Of a stretch of 64,000 nt of DNA, positions 1 through 8,052 are shown piece by piece. Within the stretch, counting starts at the first letter, position 1. Each line of letters begins with the position of its first letter. The position numbers and the translations under genes are program-made. The DNA is from SZUA-35 sp964351995 (GTDB lineage: Bacteria; Actinomycetota; Acidimicrobiia; Acidimicrobiales; SZUA-35), in NCBI GenBank assembly GCA_964351995.1, contig CAYGQE010000017.1, forward strand, positions 1-64,000, written 5' to 3'. The notes beneath the pieces were generated by a model. It saw only the letters and a list, made by a program, of their open reading frames with translations. It searched no databases and was not told the origin of the DNA.

Positions 1-3
1 CAC

Positions 4-85
4 CCATAACGCCCGCCCGTAATCACCGGCGCCGCATTCCAACACGCGCCACAGTTCGGCCCCACTGCGGCGCAGCAATTTCACC
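4..85 (+). repeat. 82-bp dispersed repeat, copy 1
   Basis: First of five full-length copies of an intergenic repeat. Positions 1-24 of the element carry CATAAC (consensus CGATAAC) and CGTAATCACC. Positions 25-53 are variable. Positions 54-82 begin CGGCCCCACTGCGGCGCAG and end in TTTCAC. The spacing from the first block to CGGCCC is 53 bp, the same as in every other full copy. It lies upstream of the first kinase gene. Confidence 0.8.
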
Positions 86-181
86 GTGTGTTGTCGACAA
101 GACTCGCGGCAACGGAGTCGCCGGTTCTCGGACAAACAAAACTTGGCTGCCTCCGAGCCGGCCTTCGGCCACACTGACAGC

Positions 182-715
182 GTGGGATCTCTACTAATCG
201 TCACAGGGCCACCAGGTGCGGGGAAGTCAACGATCGCAGCTGAGCTGGCCAACCAGAGTCCATCCAGCGTCCTCGTCCACGGTGACGACTTCTTCGGCTT
301 CCTCGCTGCAGGCGCGATCGAGCCCTGGCTGCCAGAATCGCATACGCAAAACGAGATCGTCACCGAGGCTGCAGCACGTGCGACCGGCCGCTTCGCTGAA
401 GACTACGAGACCGTCTATGACGGAGTCATCGGACCGTGGCTTCTCCCGACGTTTGCCTCGGCATGCAATCTCACCACGCTCGACTACGTCGTGATCCTGC
501 CGCCAGTAGACATCTGCGTCTCCAGAGTCTCCACCCGGACCGGGCACGGCTTCGACGACGAGCCAGCAACACGGAAGATGCATGCCGAGTTTCGTCGCGA
601 GACAGTTGGCTCACAGCACCTGCTGGACACCGACACATGGCAGCTCGAAGAGACGTTGGAAGCAATCGGCAGTGCTCGGCGGTCAGGGCGGCTGCGATAC
701 GACGTTGGAACTTGA
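182..715 (+). CDS. AAA_33-like P-loop kinase (small-molecule kinase, substrate unknown)
   Basis: This predicted 177-residue cytosolic ATP-binding protein has its Walker A motif GPPGAGKST at residues 9-17, right after a hydrophobic beta strand. A short acidic motif HGDDFF follows about 25 residues later, as in adenylyl-sulfate, gluconate or chloramphenicol kinases of the zeta-toxin/AAA_33 group. I chose the GTG at 182 because it puts the P-loop near the N terminus, as is usual for the family. The longer reading from 86 adds an unconvincing Arg/Ser-rich stretch that runs into the repeat. The C-terminal half has a typical lid region (RVSTRTGHG). No substrate can be named. A second P-loop kinase follows after 150 bp, which suggests the two belong to one accessory module. 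The function is family-level inference. Confidence 0.75.
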   Translation: MGSLLIVTGPPGAGKSTIAAELANQSPSSVLVHGDDFFGFLAAGAIEPWLPESHTQNEIVTEAAARATGRFAEDYETVYDGVIGPWLLPTFASACNLTTLDYVVILPPVDICVSRVSTRTGHGFDDEPATRKMHAEFRRETVGSQHLLDTDTWQLEETLEAIGSARRSGRLRYDVGT

Positions 716-865
716 GCCCGCAGACGAGCCTTGCGCCGGGAGAGCACTCGAGAACCTCAGACCTGACCGGAATCGGACATCCGAAGACCTCTGGCTGGCA
801 GCCGCCGTGTCTCCTATTGTCGGCGCCGTGCAGACCCCGGACGATGACATCGGAAAGCTCGTCGC

Positions 866-1456
866 ATGAGCCCGAGCCCTAGGGCGGGCGAACCGAATCC
901 TGAGCCGCTGATCGACCTTCCATCTGTGCAGCGGCAACTCGTCATCATCTCAGGGCCTCCCGGAGCGGGGAAGTCAACGCTCGCAGAGCCACTGGCGAAA
1001 GCACTCGGCTTTCCGCTGATGAGCAAGGACGTCATCAAAGAGAGTCTCTTCGACTCCATCGGGGACTTCAACAACGACATCGTGTCTACATCAGACGCCC
1101 TCGACCCTGCTGTGATGTCGTTGCTTTGGCGTCTCGCCGGCCACAGTCCGCAAGTCATGCTGGAAGCGAACTTCAAGCCCGGTGCCGACCACGAAGCGAA
1201 CATCAAGAGTCTGAGCGATCGCCCGGTCGAGGTGTATTGCAGAGTCGCACCCGAGGTCGCCCTCAACCGCTACAACCAACGCGGGCAGAGCCCAGATCGT
1301 CACCGTGTTCACTACACCCGCGAGTCCTCGTTCAAGATTCTCGATCAGTACCAAGAACCCTTGAACCTCGGACCAGTTGTCGAAGTCGACACAAGCCAGA
1401 CCGTCGACATCACCGCCCTTACGGAATGGGTGCGCTCCGCACTACGAGACGGCTAG
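866..1456 (+). CDS. AAA_33-like P-loop kinase
   Basis: This 196-residue protein has Walker A GPPGAGKST at residues 30-38. It is followed by a family-typical MSKDVIKESLFD segment (D-x-hydrophobic-K, nucleotide-kinase-like) and an arginine-containing lid near RYNQRGQS. The fold is that of zeta-toxin/chloramphenicol-phosphotransferase-type kinases that phosphorylate small molecules. The substrate cannot be read from the sequence. The ATG at 866 has a weak purine-rich stretch (GGAAAG) about 10 nt upstream. Its last 15 nt overlap the 3' end of the convergent membrane-protein gene. It is only distantly similar to the kinase at 182-715, so the pair is probably not a recent duplication. Confidence 0.75.
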   Translation: MSPSPRAGEPNPEPLIDLPSVQRQLVIISGPPGAGKSTLAEPLAKALGFPLMSKDVIKESLFDSIGDFNNDIVSTSDALDPAVMSLLWRLAGHSPQVMLEANFKPGADHEANIKSLSDRPVEVYCRVAPEVALNRYNQRGQSPDRHRVHYTRESSFKILDQYQEPLNLGPVVEVDTSQTVDITALTEWVRSALRDG

Positions 1457-1849
1457 CTCAAGCCATTGACTTGATTGATCTTGCGGCGCGACGAGATCGC
1501 TCAGCTCAGCGTCAACTTGTAGCCAATGAATCCCAGCACCAACAGTGATCAGCAAACCAACCGCAAGAAGCGCAGCAGCAGTTGCACCTCGACGAACCAC
1601 CGCAGCGGAGACCAGCCAAGCGGATCCCCACACGATCCACGCTGTTGCCATCGCCTTTTCCTGGTCAAGTAGTTCGGCGGCGTCAGTTGTGGTTCCGACC
1701 CAAGGGTCGAGGTATCGGATCTCTGCCTCGATCCAAAACAAGGACGCGACGACCGTTCCAAGAGTCATACACAGTACGACGACCAAGCCCTTCCAACATC
1801 CTTCATCAGCAGGATCGGGGCTTGTCGGACTGGTGTCAGTGGAAGTCAC
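1442..1849 (-). CDS. Small integral membrane protein, unknown function
   Basis: This 135-residue protein has a polar, Ser/Thr/Pro/Asp-rich N terminus of about 18 residues. Three predicted membrane segments follow: about 20-40 (GLVVVLCMTLGTVVASLFWI), 68-86 and 88-108. The tail is short, acidic and glutamine-rich. A loop between segments 1 and 2 carries conserved-looking YLDPWVGTTTDAAEL. I recognise no family. Its 3' end overlaps the convergent kinase gene by 15 nt, and a copy of the 82-bp repeat lies about 100 bp upstream of its start. It could be an accessory inner-membrane protein of the kinase module, but nothing in the sequence proves this. Confidence 0.6.
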   Translation of the reverse strand: MTSTDTSPTSPDPADEGCWKGLVVVLCMTLGTVVASLFWIEAEIRYLDPWVGTTTDAAELLDQEKAMATAWIVWGSAWLVSAAVVRRGATAAALLAVGLLITVGAGIHWLQVDAELSDLVAPQDQSSQWLELAVS

Positions 1850-1947
1850 TTCTCCAGCATCCGCCGTTGGCCGACAGGTCGCTATGCGGGCTTGCCCCTA
1901 GATCATCCTGGGCGGAGCGAGACGACTCACTGGCTGTGGCCGCCACT

Positions 1948-2022
1948 CGATAACGCACGCCCGTAATCTCGACTCCGATCAGCACACCACCGCAACAGAA
2001 CGGCCCGATTGCAACGATGCTT
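1948..2022 (+). repeat. 82-bp dispersed repeat, copy 2 (right end diverged or cut by the IS)
   Basis: The left block is well kept: CGATAAC, then CGTAATCTCG. CGGCCC occurs exactly 53 bp after the element start, as in the other copies. After CGGCCCGATTGC the similarity fades, and the IS110 transposase stop codon lies at 2023. The end of the element may therefore be replaced by the insertion sequence. Confidence 0.65.
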
Positions 2023-3087
2023 CTATGTCTTGTCAAGGTGTATTTCTGGGTGTTCTAGGAGTCGCCAAACTCGTCGGGCGATGAATCGTTTGAGGCATCG
2101 GGTTGCTTCTCGTTCGGTCTTGCCTTGGCTGGTTCGCATGTCCATGTATGCCTTGGTCTCGGGGCAGCATCGTTGACGGGTGACCGCGACGAAGTAAAGC
2201 GCCCAGTTGAGTTTGCGATCGCCTCCTCGGTTGAGTCGGTGCCGGTCTTGGTTCAGGCCGGAGGTCATCTCGATGGGTGCGGCTCCGCCGAGTCGGGCGA
2301 ACGCTGCTTCGCTGCGGCATCGGCCCGGGTGTGACCAGGCGAGGTAGAACACTGCGGCGGTGACGTGGCCGATGCCGCGCTCGGCGAGCAGCTGGGGCGC
2401 AGCTTCGTCGAGGAGTGTTTTCATCTCGGTGTCGTGTTCAGCGATCTCGGCTTCGAGGTGTTGGATCCGTCGAGCGAGTGCTCGCATGGCGTTGCGGGTG
2501 CAGCGCTGATCAACCGGACGAGCATTGCTGTTCCGGAAGCGTGAGCAGCGGGCAACGATCTTGTTGGTCCGCAGCCCGCGCAGCTCTCCACGCAACTGAT
2601 CGTCTGCGGTGACGATGAACGCTTTCAGTTCGTTGACCGCTGCTGTGCGGGCCCGGACCGCTGCGGCCCGTGCAACGGTGTGAACCCTGATGGCTTCTCG
2701 GATTCCGTCGTTGGCACGGCGTTGGTTCAGCTTGTCCCGGCCGAGGGTTTCACGTGCGGCCCGGATGGCGTCGAGAGCGTCAGACTTCGCGCCGTCCTTG
2801 GTTGCTTTGCGCGTCGGGCGATCGAACTCGAAGACGAGTTCGTCCCGTCGCTGCAACGCTATTGTCAGCCCGCGGCCGCAACTCGCGGTGCCTTCGATCA
2901 CCCACGCCCGCTCAGACTCGACCGTGTGGGCGTCGGCCCACGCGATCGCGTCGCGGTAGCCGTCGCTGTTGGCCGGGAAACGGTCGGTGGTCAGCACCCC
3001 CGTTGTTCGTGAGTCGAGTGCTGCGACGGTGATCCAGTCGCGGTCGGGGTCGACGCCGATGACGTGTTCGACGAGTTCTGCCAGCAT
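2023..3087 (-). CDS. IS110-family transposase (DEDD type)
   Basis: This 354-residue transposase catalyses RNA-guided excision and insertion of the element. The N-terminal RuvC-like DEDD domain is visible: GVDPDRDW (first Asp, about residue 12), WVIEGTASCGRG (Glu), and DGAKSDALDAIRAAR (final Asp pair, about 115-125). A coiled helical linker of about 80 residues follows. The C-terminal Transposase_20 domain starts at GIGHVTAAVFYLAW and includes APIEMTSGLNQDRHRLNRGG, where the serine of TSG is the likely catalytic Ser. I chose the ATG at 3087 because the protein then starts just before the first Asp strand and GGAGG lies about 10 nt upstream. The 70-residue extension to 3297 is low-complexity and outside the family. 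The frame is intact, so the element may be active. Confidence 0.9.
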   Translation of the reverse strand: MLAELVEHVIGVDPDRDWITVAALDSRTTGVLTTDRFPANSDGYRDAIAWADAHTVESERAWVIEGTASCGRGLTIALQRRDELVFEFDRPTRKATKDGAKSDALDAIRAARETLGRDKLNQRRANDGIREAIRVHTVARAAAVRARTAAVNELKAFIVTADDQLRGELRGLRTNKIVARCSRFRNSNARPVDQRCTRNAMRALARRIQHLEAEIAEHDTEMKTLLDEAAPQLLAERGIGHVTAAVFYLAWSHPGRCRSEAAFARLGGAAPIEMTSGLNQDRHRLNRGGDRKLNWALYFVAVTRQRCCPETKAYMDMRTSQGKTEREATRCLKRFIARRVWRLLEHPEIHLDKT

Positions 3088-3359
3088 GGTTGTGGAACCT
3101 CCAAAGTGTGGTTTCGGTCGGTGCCGGCCTGGAAGGAACCTTGCTATGTCAGAACTGTGATGGGTCACACCCTCGCTGGAGTGGACAGGCTTCTGATCAG
3201 GACAACAGCAGGCCAGGCCGGCATCGGCGACCACGACGGACATATCGCTGGAAGTGCACCCCATCAGCCGATGAGGGCAAGCTCGATAAGGGGTCACACC
3301 GTGGCCACCAACACCAACCCTGGCCGATCCACATGACCGGCGTCTACAGACTCACAGCT
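3088..3359 (-). ncRNA. Candidate bridge RNA region of the IS110 element
   Basis: This stretch upstream of the transposase (transposase strand) has no convincing gene. In the IS110 group the region between the element's left end and the transposase encodes a bridge RNA with two loops that pair with target and donor DNA. Here it is about 270 nt, a suitable size. It contains a repeated 10-mer (GGGTCACACC at 3162-3171 and 3291-3300) and several short inverted segments. I could not fold it. The assignment rests on family knowledge and position only. Confidence 0.4.
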
Positions 3360-3424
3360 CGATAATCACGGTATATCCCTTCATCGCGGTGCCACATGGC
3401 CCCGGGCGACGTGCTCTACCAGTC
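3360..3424 (+). repeat. Degenerate sixth copy of the 82-bp repeat
   Basis: CGAT is joined directly to AATCACG, exactly as expected if 13 bp between two TAA triplets of the left block had been lost. About 38 bp further on, TGGCCCCGGGCGACGTGC resembles the right block of copy 5 (CGGCCCCGGTGCGGCG). It sits between the IS110 and the end of the anti-sigma-like gene. The match is partial and judged by eye. Confidence 0.4.
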
Positions 3425-4555
3425 CTACTCCGTTGTTGGTGGTGTCGTTGTGGTGCTGGTGGTGTTCTCCGTGAGTGGCTCAGTGAGGTCTGGGAGGTTT
3501 GCGACGGAACCTGCTGCGACAATGACAGTGGTGTCGACGAACTGCGAGGTGTCGGATGATCCGAGGGTTCCAGTCACCAGTCTCCATTCGATCTGGAGGA
3601 TGGCGAAGGAGTCGGGATCGAACCAGAACGTGACGTTGAGCTCTCCGACATCGACGCCTGTGGATGGGTCTGCCACTTCAAGAGGAATCGCTATCGCCGT
3701 CGCGGCACGGTCGAGCAGATCGGTGTCGTCGCTGACCTCGGCTCCGTGGAGATCCGAGGCGATGTCGAAGGCCAGTCGCCGTGTTTCAGGTTCCATAATC
3801 GTCGGCAGTAGCCGGGTCAGATTCCTGACCGACGCGGTTGCTTGGCCCGGAAGATAGGAACCATCCGGCCCGGAGGTCGACACGCTCATAAGAACACCCG
3901 GGGTTGATTCGCCCCCGTCGGCGAACACGGTCGCCGCTTCTGCAAACGTCGTCGGAAGCTGCTTCTCTGGGTAACCAAGATCTCGACCGTCGCTAGCCTC
4001 TCGGATCACTTCGACTTCGCCCAGCCGAAGGGTCATCGCCGGATCAACCCAAGTGTCATCGTCGGTCGATGACTCGATGAGCGCTGTGGCACCGATTGCG
4101 ACTCCGGCTGGATTGAACCACTGCTCGCTGAGCAGGACTCGTTGCTCGTCATCGCTAGCGCTGTAGTTCCAGATCCGCAGATACCGCGGTTCAGTCGTCC
4201 CGGCGCCATCGGCGAGAACAACACGGGCTGGGTCCTCGAAGACGGGCTGCGGTGGCGAAGCTTCGGCCTCGCTCGCCAGGTCGTCTTCTTGGGGGATCGT
4301 CGTGGAGTCACTCACATCGGCGGCCACCGTCGCGCTTGGCGTCTCGCGAAGAAGCAGCGCCCAGCCGCTCGCAACGACCACACACACGGCCGCTAAAGCA
4401 ACGAGGTACCGACGCTTCTGAACCGGCTGAAGCGGCGGGGTGGCTTCACCGCGAGCGCTTCGACCGGACTTCGCGGCTTCGATATCGGGTCGGATATCTA
4501 CCGCCGAAGCCGTCAGCCGCAAGTATCGGGTCACTTCGTCTTCGATGTCGGTCAT
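3425..4555 (-). CDS. Anti-sigma-factor-like membrane protein
   Basis: This 376-residue protein is predicted to have one membrane span. An N-terminal cytosolic segment of about 48 residues (starting TDIEDEVTRYLRL) precedes a membrane helix at about 50-69 (LVALAAVCVVVASGWALLL). A large extracellular domain of about 300 residues follows and ends in a Thr/Pro-rich tail (TTSTTTTPPTTE). The ATG at 4555 overlaps the stop codon of the ECF sigma gene (ATGA), so the two are translationally coupled. That arrangement and topology fit a membrane anti-sigma factor. No zinc-binding HxxxCxxC motif of the classical ASD is present, so the role is inferred from context. The extracellular part has no family I recognise. 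Confidence 0.6.
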   Translation of the reverse strand: MTDIEDEVTRYLRLTASAVDIRPDIEAAKSGRSARGEATPPLQPVQKRRYLVALAAVCVVVASGWALLLRETPSATVAADVSDSTTIPQEDDLASEAEASPPQPVFEDPARVVLADGAGTTEPRYLRIWNYSASDDEQRVLLSEQWFNPAGVAIGATALIESSTDDDTWVDPAMTLRLGEVEVIREASDGRDLGYPEKQLPTTFAEAATVFADGGESTPGVLMSVSTSGPDGSYLPGQATASVRNLTRLLPTIMEPETRRLAFDIASDLHGAEVSDDTDLLDRAATAIAIPLEVADPSTGVDVGELNVTFWFDPDSFAILQIEWRLVTGTLGSSDTSQFVDTTVIVAAGSVANLPDLTEPLTENTTSTTTTPPTTE

Positions 4556-5010
4556 GCCAGTGCCTTTCGCAGTTGTTTGAGTGCTCGGTTGATCCACGGA
4601 CCAACCGAGCCGGGCGGGCAGCCGAGATGGTCAGCGATCTCGTTGGTGGTCATGGCGGCGTAGAAGCGAAGAACGACCGCTGCCCGTTGGTTGAAAGGCA
4701 ACGACAACAAGACATCGCCGAGATGGTCCGGCTGCTCGCCGACAACAGAGCGGTCCTCGAGTCGGTGAGCGACCCGCCGATGGAGACTTCGCTGACGGCC
4801 TAGGTCGCGGCAGGCATTCAAGACCGAACGATTGAGGTAGCCGCCAGGACTTTCGATCTGCCCCCACCGTGGGTACAGCTTGGCGAACGAGTCTTGGACG
4901 ACGTCGTGAGCGCTCTCCGTCGAACCGAGGAGAAGCGTGGCTCGGCGAACCTGCTCGGCAAACTCCGCTTCGTAGAAGCGGTCGAAGCCGTCAACATCTC
5001 GGGCAAGCAT
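4552..5010 (-). CDS. ECF RNA polymerase sigma factor (SigE-like)
   Basis: This 152-residue sigma-70 family protein redirects RNA polymerase to its own promoter set. Sigma region 2 covers about residues 5-70, with the core-binding segment SAHDVVQDSFAKLYPRW. Region 4 covers about 104-148: LPFNQRAAVVLRFYAAMTTNEIADHLGCPPGSV and a recognition helix ending in ALKQLRKALA. The protein is short with no extra C-terminal domain, like actinobacterial SigE-family ECFs. I chose the ATG at 5010 because AGAGGA lies 5-6 nt upstream; the longer reading from 5034 has no such site. The next gene overlaps it and encodes the probable anti-sigma protein. Its targets are unknown. Confidence 0.88.
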   Translation of the reverse strand: MLARDVDGFDRFYEAEFAEQVRRATLLLGSTESAHDVVQDSFAKLYPRWGQIESPGGYLNRSVLNACRDLGRQRSLHRRVAHRLEDRSVVGEQPDHLGDVLLSLPFNQRAAVVLRFYAAMTTNEIADHLGCPPGSVGPWINRALKQLRKALA

Positions 5011-5125
5011 CGTGTCCTCTCGAGCGGGTCCCATACCTACTCAACGATCCACGAAGCCAGATTGATACACCGACCCAGGACCACGAGCACAACGTCGCAA
5101 GCCAAAGGGTCTCCTGAGGGGTGAG

Positions 5126-5953
5126 CTACTGGACCATTTCGATTGGAACTGCGAGGCGTTCGTAGATGCGTTCCATCTCAGTATCGACTTCGTCGAGCGT
5201 CGCAACGGCCAGGTCGTCCATGAGCACGTCGAAGTCGTCACCAGTCTTGCCGTCGTAGGAATCTGTCATTGGCCCCCACTCGTCCCAGGGGAGCATCTCG
5301 ATCTTTCGGTAGAGGCTGGCAAGGTCTCGCATTGCGTTGCCACGCACTTCTCCTGGGCCCCAGTTCTCGGTTCCGAAAACGCCGAAGTCCGTTCCTTCGT
5401 CTCGCCGAGATCGGATCAACTGCCAAGCCTCGCCAGCGGTGAGGAACTCACCTGGGCGGAGATCTTCTGGTCGGGACTCGCTGGGGGTGGTCTTGGCGAC
5501 GTACTCGGGGTCGGTTCGGATCCAGCGTTCTTCTGAGGCGTGCCAGTACTCGACGATCCAGTGGTCGACTTTCTTCGGGGGCATGAAGTAGGTGGCGAAC
5601 CCGCATCGCCCGCGAGCCGGTGTGCCGGTTGCTTGTAGGAAGGCGGCGGAGAGCACAGCGAAGTGTCGGCAGGTGCCAACGACTCTGCGGTCAGCAGAGC
5701 GAGGGCGATCAAGCGGTGCTGCAGGGTCGAGTTCGAGTGCCCGTTGCAGCAAAGCGGTCGCTGGCCGGATGTTGCTTTCGGCCATCCGGACCTCCGGAAC
5801 ACCGGCAACTACGGCGTCAGGTGGCGAGATCAGGAGACGCTGCGCCATGAGACAGAGCTCGATTGGATCTGTCGAGACTTCCGCAACTGCGTCGATCTGG
5901 GCGGTGGTCAGCTTGGTGAACGGTCCGGGCGATGAGTAGCAGGCGACGTCCAT
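5126..5953 (-). CDS. Transglutaminase-like cysteine-protease-fold protein
   Basis: This protein of about 275 residues contains a transglutaminase-like core. The catalytic-triad candidates are Cys in VGTCRHFAVLSAAFL (about 95), His in VDHWIVEYW (about 131) and Asp in WIRTDPEY (about 148). The Cys-His-Asp order and spacing match the bacterial transglutaminase-like superfamily, many members of which are peptidases or amide-bond enzymes rather than cross-linkers. No signal peptide is seen. The C-terminal third is rich in Asp/Glu and has no recognised fold. The start could be 5962 or 5953. It lies upstream of the sigma gene on the same strand, 115 nt away, within the same repeat-bounded module. 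A functional link to the sigma pair is only suggested by position. Confidence 0.72.
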   Translation of the reverse strand: MDVACYSSPGPFTKLTTAQIDAVAEVSTDPIELCLMAQRLLISPPDAVVAGVPEVRMAESNIRPATALLQRALELDPAAPLDRPRSADRRVVGTCRHFAVLSAAFLQATGTPARGRCGFATYFMPPKKVDHWIVEYWHASEERWIRTDPEYVAKTTPSESRPEDLRPGEFLTAGEAWQLIRSRRDEGTDFGVFGTENWGPGEVRGNAMRDLASLYRKIEMLPWDEWGPMTDSYDGKTGDDFDVLMDDLAVATLDEVDTEMERIYERLAVPIEMVQ

Positions 5954-6027
5954 GCGCCCCACCGTAGTTCAGCCGACGTCGAGTGAACCTGGAGCCCTTT
6001 GCCCGAGAACTCAGCCAACGAGCCACC

Positions 6028-6109
6028 CGATATTGACACCGCATAATCACGACCTCGGCGGTGGGACGACCGCACTACTTCGGCCCCACTGCGGCGCCGC
6101 AGAATCGCG
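6028..6109 (+). repeat. 82-bp dispersed repeat, copy 3
   Basis: The left block is CGATATTGACACCGC then ATAATCACG. CGGCCC lies 53 bp after the start. The right block contains the perfect 14-nt palindrome CTGCGGCGCCGCAG (6090-6103). It lies in the 266-bp gap between the transglutaminase-like gene and the ABC transporter gene. Apart from this repeat I see nothing in the gap. Confidence 0.82.
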
Positions 6110-6219
6110 CGATTGGGCGGTGCTGCTGGCTAATCGTTCCAGGACTACGTGATTGGCATAGATCTCCGCCAAGCTTTTGGGGGCGGCCCCAGACTTCACC
6201 AGATTCACGGTGCCGAGCG

Positions 6220-8052
6220 TCAGACGAATTGGCTGTTGTCAAGACGCGCGTAGGGCCCGTCGGCTGCCATGAGTTCGGTGTGGGATCCACCCTCGACCAC
6301 TCGACCGGCGTCGAGCACATAGATTCGATCAACAGAACGAATCGTCGACAACCGGTGGGCCACGATCACCACCGTCCGACCCTGCATCAGACGGTCCAAC
6401 CCGACGAGAAAGTCCGATTCGGTCTGCAGGTCAAGGGCCGAGGTCGGCTCGTCGAGCAGGAGCACGGGCGCGTCCTTCAGGAAGGCTCGGGCGATGGCGA
6501 GACGCTGCTGTTGACCGATCGAGAGCTTGGCTCCCCTGTCGCCTATCTCGGTGTCGTAGCCGTTCGGTAGCGCCTCGATGAAGTCGTGGGCTCGTGCGGC
6601 CTTGGCTGCGTCGATGACTTCTTCGTTGGTTGCTGTCCGTCGGCCGTAGAGGATGTTCTCCTTGACCGTGGTGGAGAACAGCAGTGCCTCTTGGGGAACG
6701 AGGCTTACCTGTTCTCGCAACGAGGCCATCGTGAGGGTGCGAACGTCGCGACCGTCGACGCTGACCGTGCCTGCCGTTGCGTCATACAACCGGGGGATCA
6801 GGTTCAGCACCGAGGTCTTGCCCGAGCCCGTCGCCCCGACAAGGGCGATCTTCTCTCCGCAGCGAACGTCGATCGACACGTCGGAGAGGACAGGGGGTTC
6901 ACCGGCCTCGTAGACCAGACCAACTTTGCTCAAGGACAGGCCTTGTGCCACGCCGGAGATCTCGACCGCGTCGGGGGCATCGACGATGTCTGGCGGGGTG
7001 TCGAGAATCTGGAAGGCGCGCCCGACGCCGACGATTGAGTCTTGAAGAACACCGAACAGGTTCATGTTCTGCTGCAACACCTCATAGATGCGCTGCATGT
7101 AGTTGATGAAAATCCAGAGCGCTCCGACCGTGACGGCACCGGCGATCACACGATTCGTTGCGACAAAAAGCACCACCGCTGTTCCCAGCCCTGTGATCGT
7201 CATTGTTGCGACGGAGAGCCCCTGTTCAGCCATTCGGAAGCGAAGCTGCGCTTTGATGAAGTTCCGGGACGTGCCGTCGAATCGACCGGCCTCGTTCCCC
7301 TCGATCCCGAAGACCTGCACGGCGCGGATGGAGTTCATGGTCTGTTCGATGAGTGCGGTGAGCCGGCTCAGGTGCCCTCGGCTCTCTTGTGAGGCGGCTT
7401 GGATGGAGGATGTCAGTTTCCGAATCGTGAAGATCAGAAGGGGGGCGATCGCGAGCGCAGCCAAGGTCAGCGCCCAGTCCAGCACGAGCATGAAGATGAC
7501 CATCAACGACATTTGGAAGATGGGCAGAATCCAGGCCTGCACGCCAAAGATCATCACCTCCTGAATCGAGCGGGCGTCGTTCATGGCTCGGAAGATCATG
7601 TCGCCGGTCGAGGTGGTGGCATGGAAGCCGAGCGAGAGCGATCGGAGATGGCTCATCATCCGGCCCCGCAACGTGTGGATCATCAACAGCGCTGTCTTGG
7701 CGAAGAAGTAGAAGCTGGCGGAGGCAGCAACTGCAGCGACGAGCTGGATGGCGAGGTAGCCACTTGCGAGTGCAAGGCCCATCCGAACCTTCTCGCTATC
7801 GGTGCCGGTGGCGAAGGTGCCGAAGACTGGCAGCTTCAACTGGTCATCGAGGAGCACCCCGTCAATCAGGTATCGAACGGGCCAGGGCAGCAGGGCGAAC
7901 GCGAACGACGACAAGAAGGAGAAGGCGATCGCGATCGACAAGGTCGGCCGGAACTCGCCCATGAACTGCCAGATGCGTCGATAGACGTGGGAGACCGGCG
8001 GAGCCGACTCGGCTTCGGTCAGCGGCTGAGAGGGATCAAACCACTGGCTCAC
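6220..8052 (-). CDS. ABC exporter, fused membrane and ATPase domains (MsbA/MdlB-like)
   Basis: This 610-residue half-transporter is expected to dimerise in the cytoplasmic membrane and export a lipid, drug or peptide. The type I membrane domain spans about residues 35-330, with hydrophobic segments near 38-58, 91-118, 172-192, 196-212 and 285-330. The ATPase domain follows: Walker A GATGSGKT (406-413), Q-loop LVPQEALLF, signature LSIGQ (510-514), Walker B LLLDEP (531-536) and switch His in VAHRLST (566). The signature is LSIGQ where LSGGQ is usual. ATGA overlaps the stop of the upstream GNAT-like gene, so the two are coupled. The substrate is unknown. Confidence 0.92.
   Translation of the reverse strand: MSQWFDPSQPLTEAESAPPVSHVYRRIWQFMGEFRPTLSIAIAFSFLSSFAFALLPWPVRYLIDGVLLDDQLKLPVFGTFATGTDSEKVRMGLALASGYLAIQLVAAVAASASFYFFAKTALLMIHTLRGRMMSHLRSLSLGFHATTSTGDMIFRAMNDARSIQEVMIFGVQAWILPIFQMSLMVIFMLVLDWALTLAALAIAPLLIFTIRKLTSSIQAASQESRGHLSRLTALIEQTMNSIRAVQVFGIEGNEAGRFDGTSRNFIKAQLRFRMAEQGLSVATMTITGLGTAVVLFVATNRVIAGAVTVGALWIFINYMQRIYEVLQQNMNLFGVLQDSIVGVGRAFQILDTPPDIVDAPDAVEISGVAQGLSLSKVGLVYEAGEPPVLSDVSIDVRCGEKIALVGATGSGKTSVLNLIPRLYDATAGTVSVDGRDVRTLTMASLREQVSLVPQEALLFSTTVKENILYGRRTATNEEVIDAAKAARAHDFIEALPNGYDTEIGDRGAKLSIGQQQRLAIARAFLKDAPVLLLDEPTSALDLQTESDFLVGLDRLMQGRTVVIVAHRLSTIRSVDRIYVLDAGRVVEGGSHTELMAADGPYARLDNSQFV

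Larger units (their letters stand above)
2021..3359 (-). mobile_element. IS110-family insertion sequence (ends approximate)
   Basis: This is a single-gene element: an IS110-type DEDD transposase with about 270 nt of non-coding DNA upstream of the gene and almost none downstream. IS110 elements usually lack clear terminal inverted repeats, and I found none, so both ends are estimates set by the flanking repeat copies at 1948 and 3360. A long 5' non-coding end is typical of the IS110 subgroup, which encodes its guide (bridge) RNA there. A 10-nt direct repeat, GGGTCACACC, occurs at 3162-3171 and 3291-3300 inside this non-coding end. Confidence 0.6.

Noticed and set aside
2023..3297. Longer 424-residue reading of the IS110 transposase
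   Set aside because: The extra 70 N-terminal residues are Cys/Pro/His-rich, outside the family, and cover the region expected to encode the bridge RNA. The ATG at 3087 fits better.
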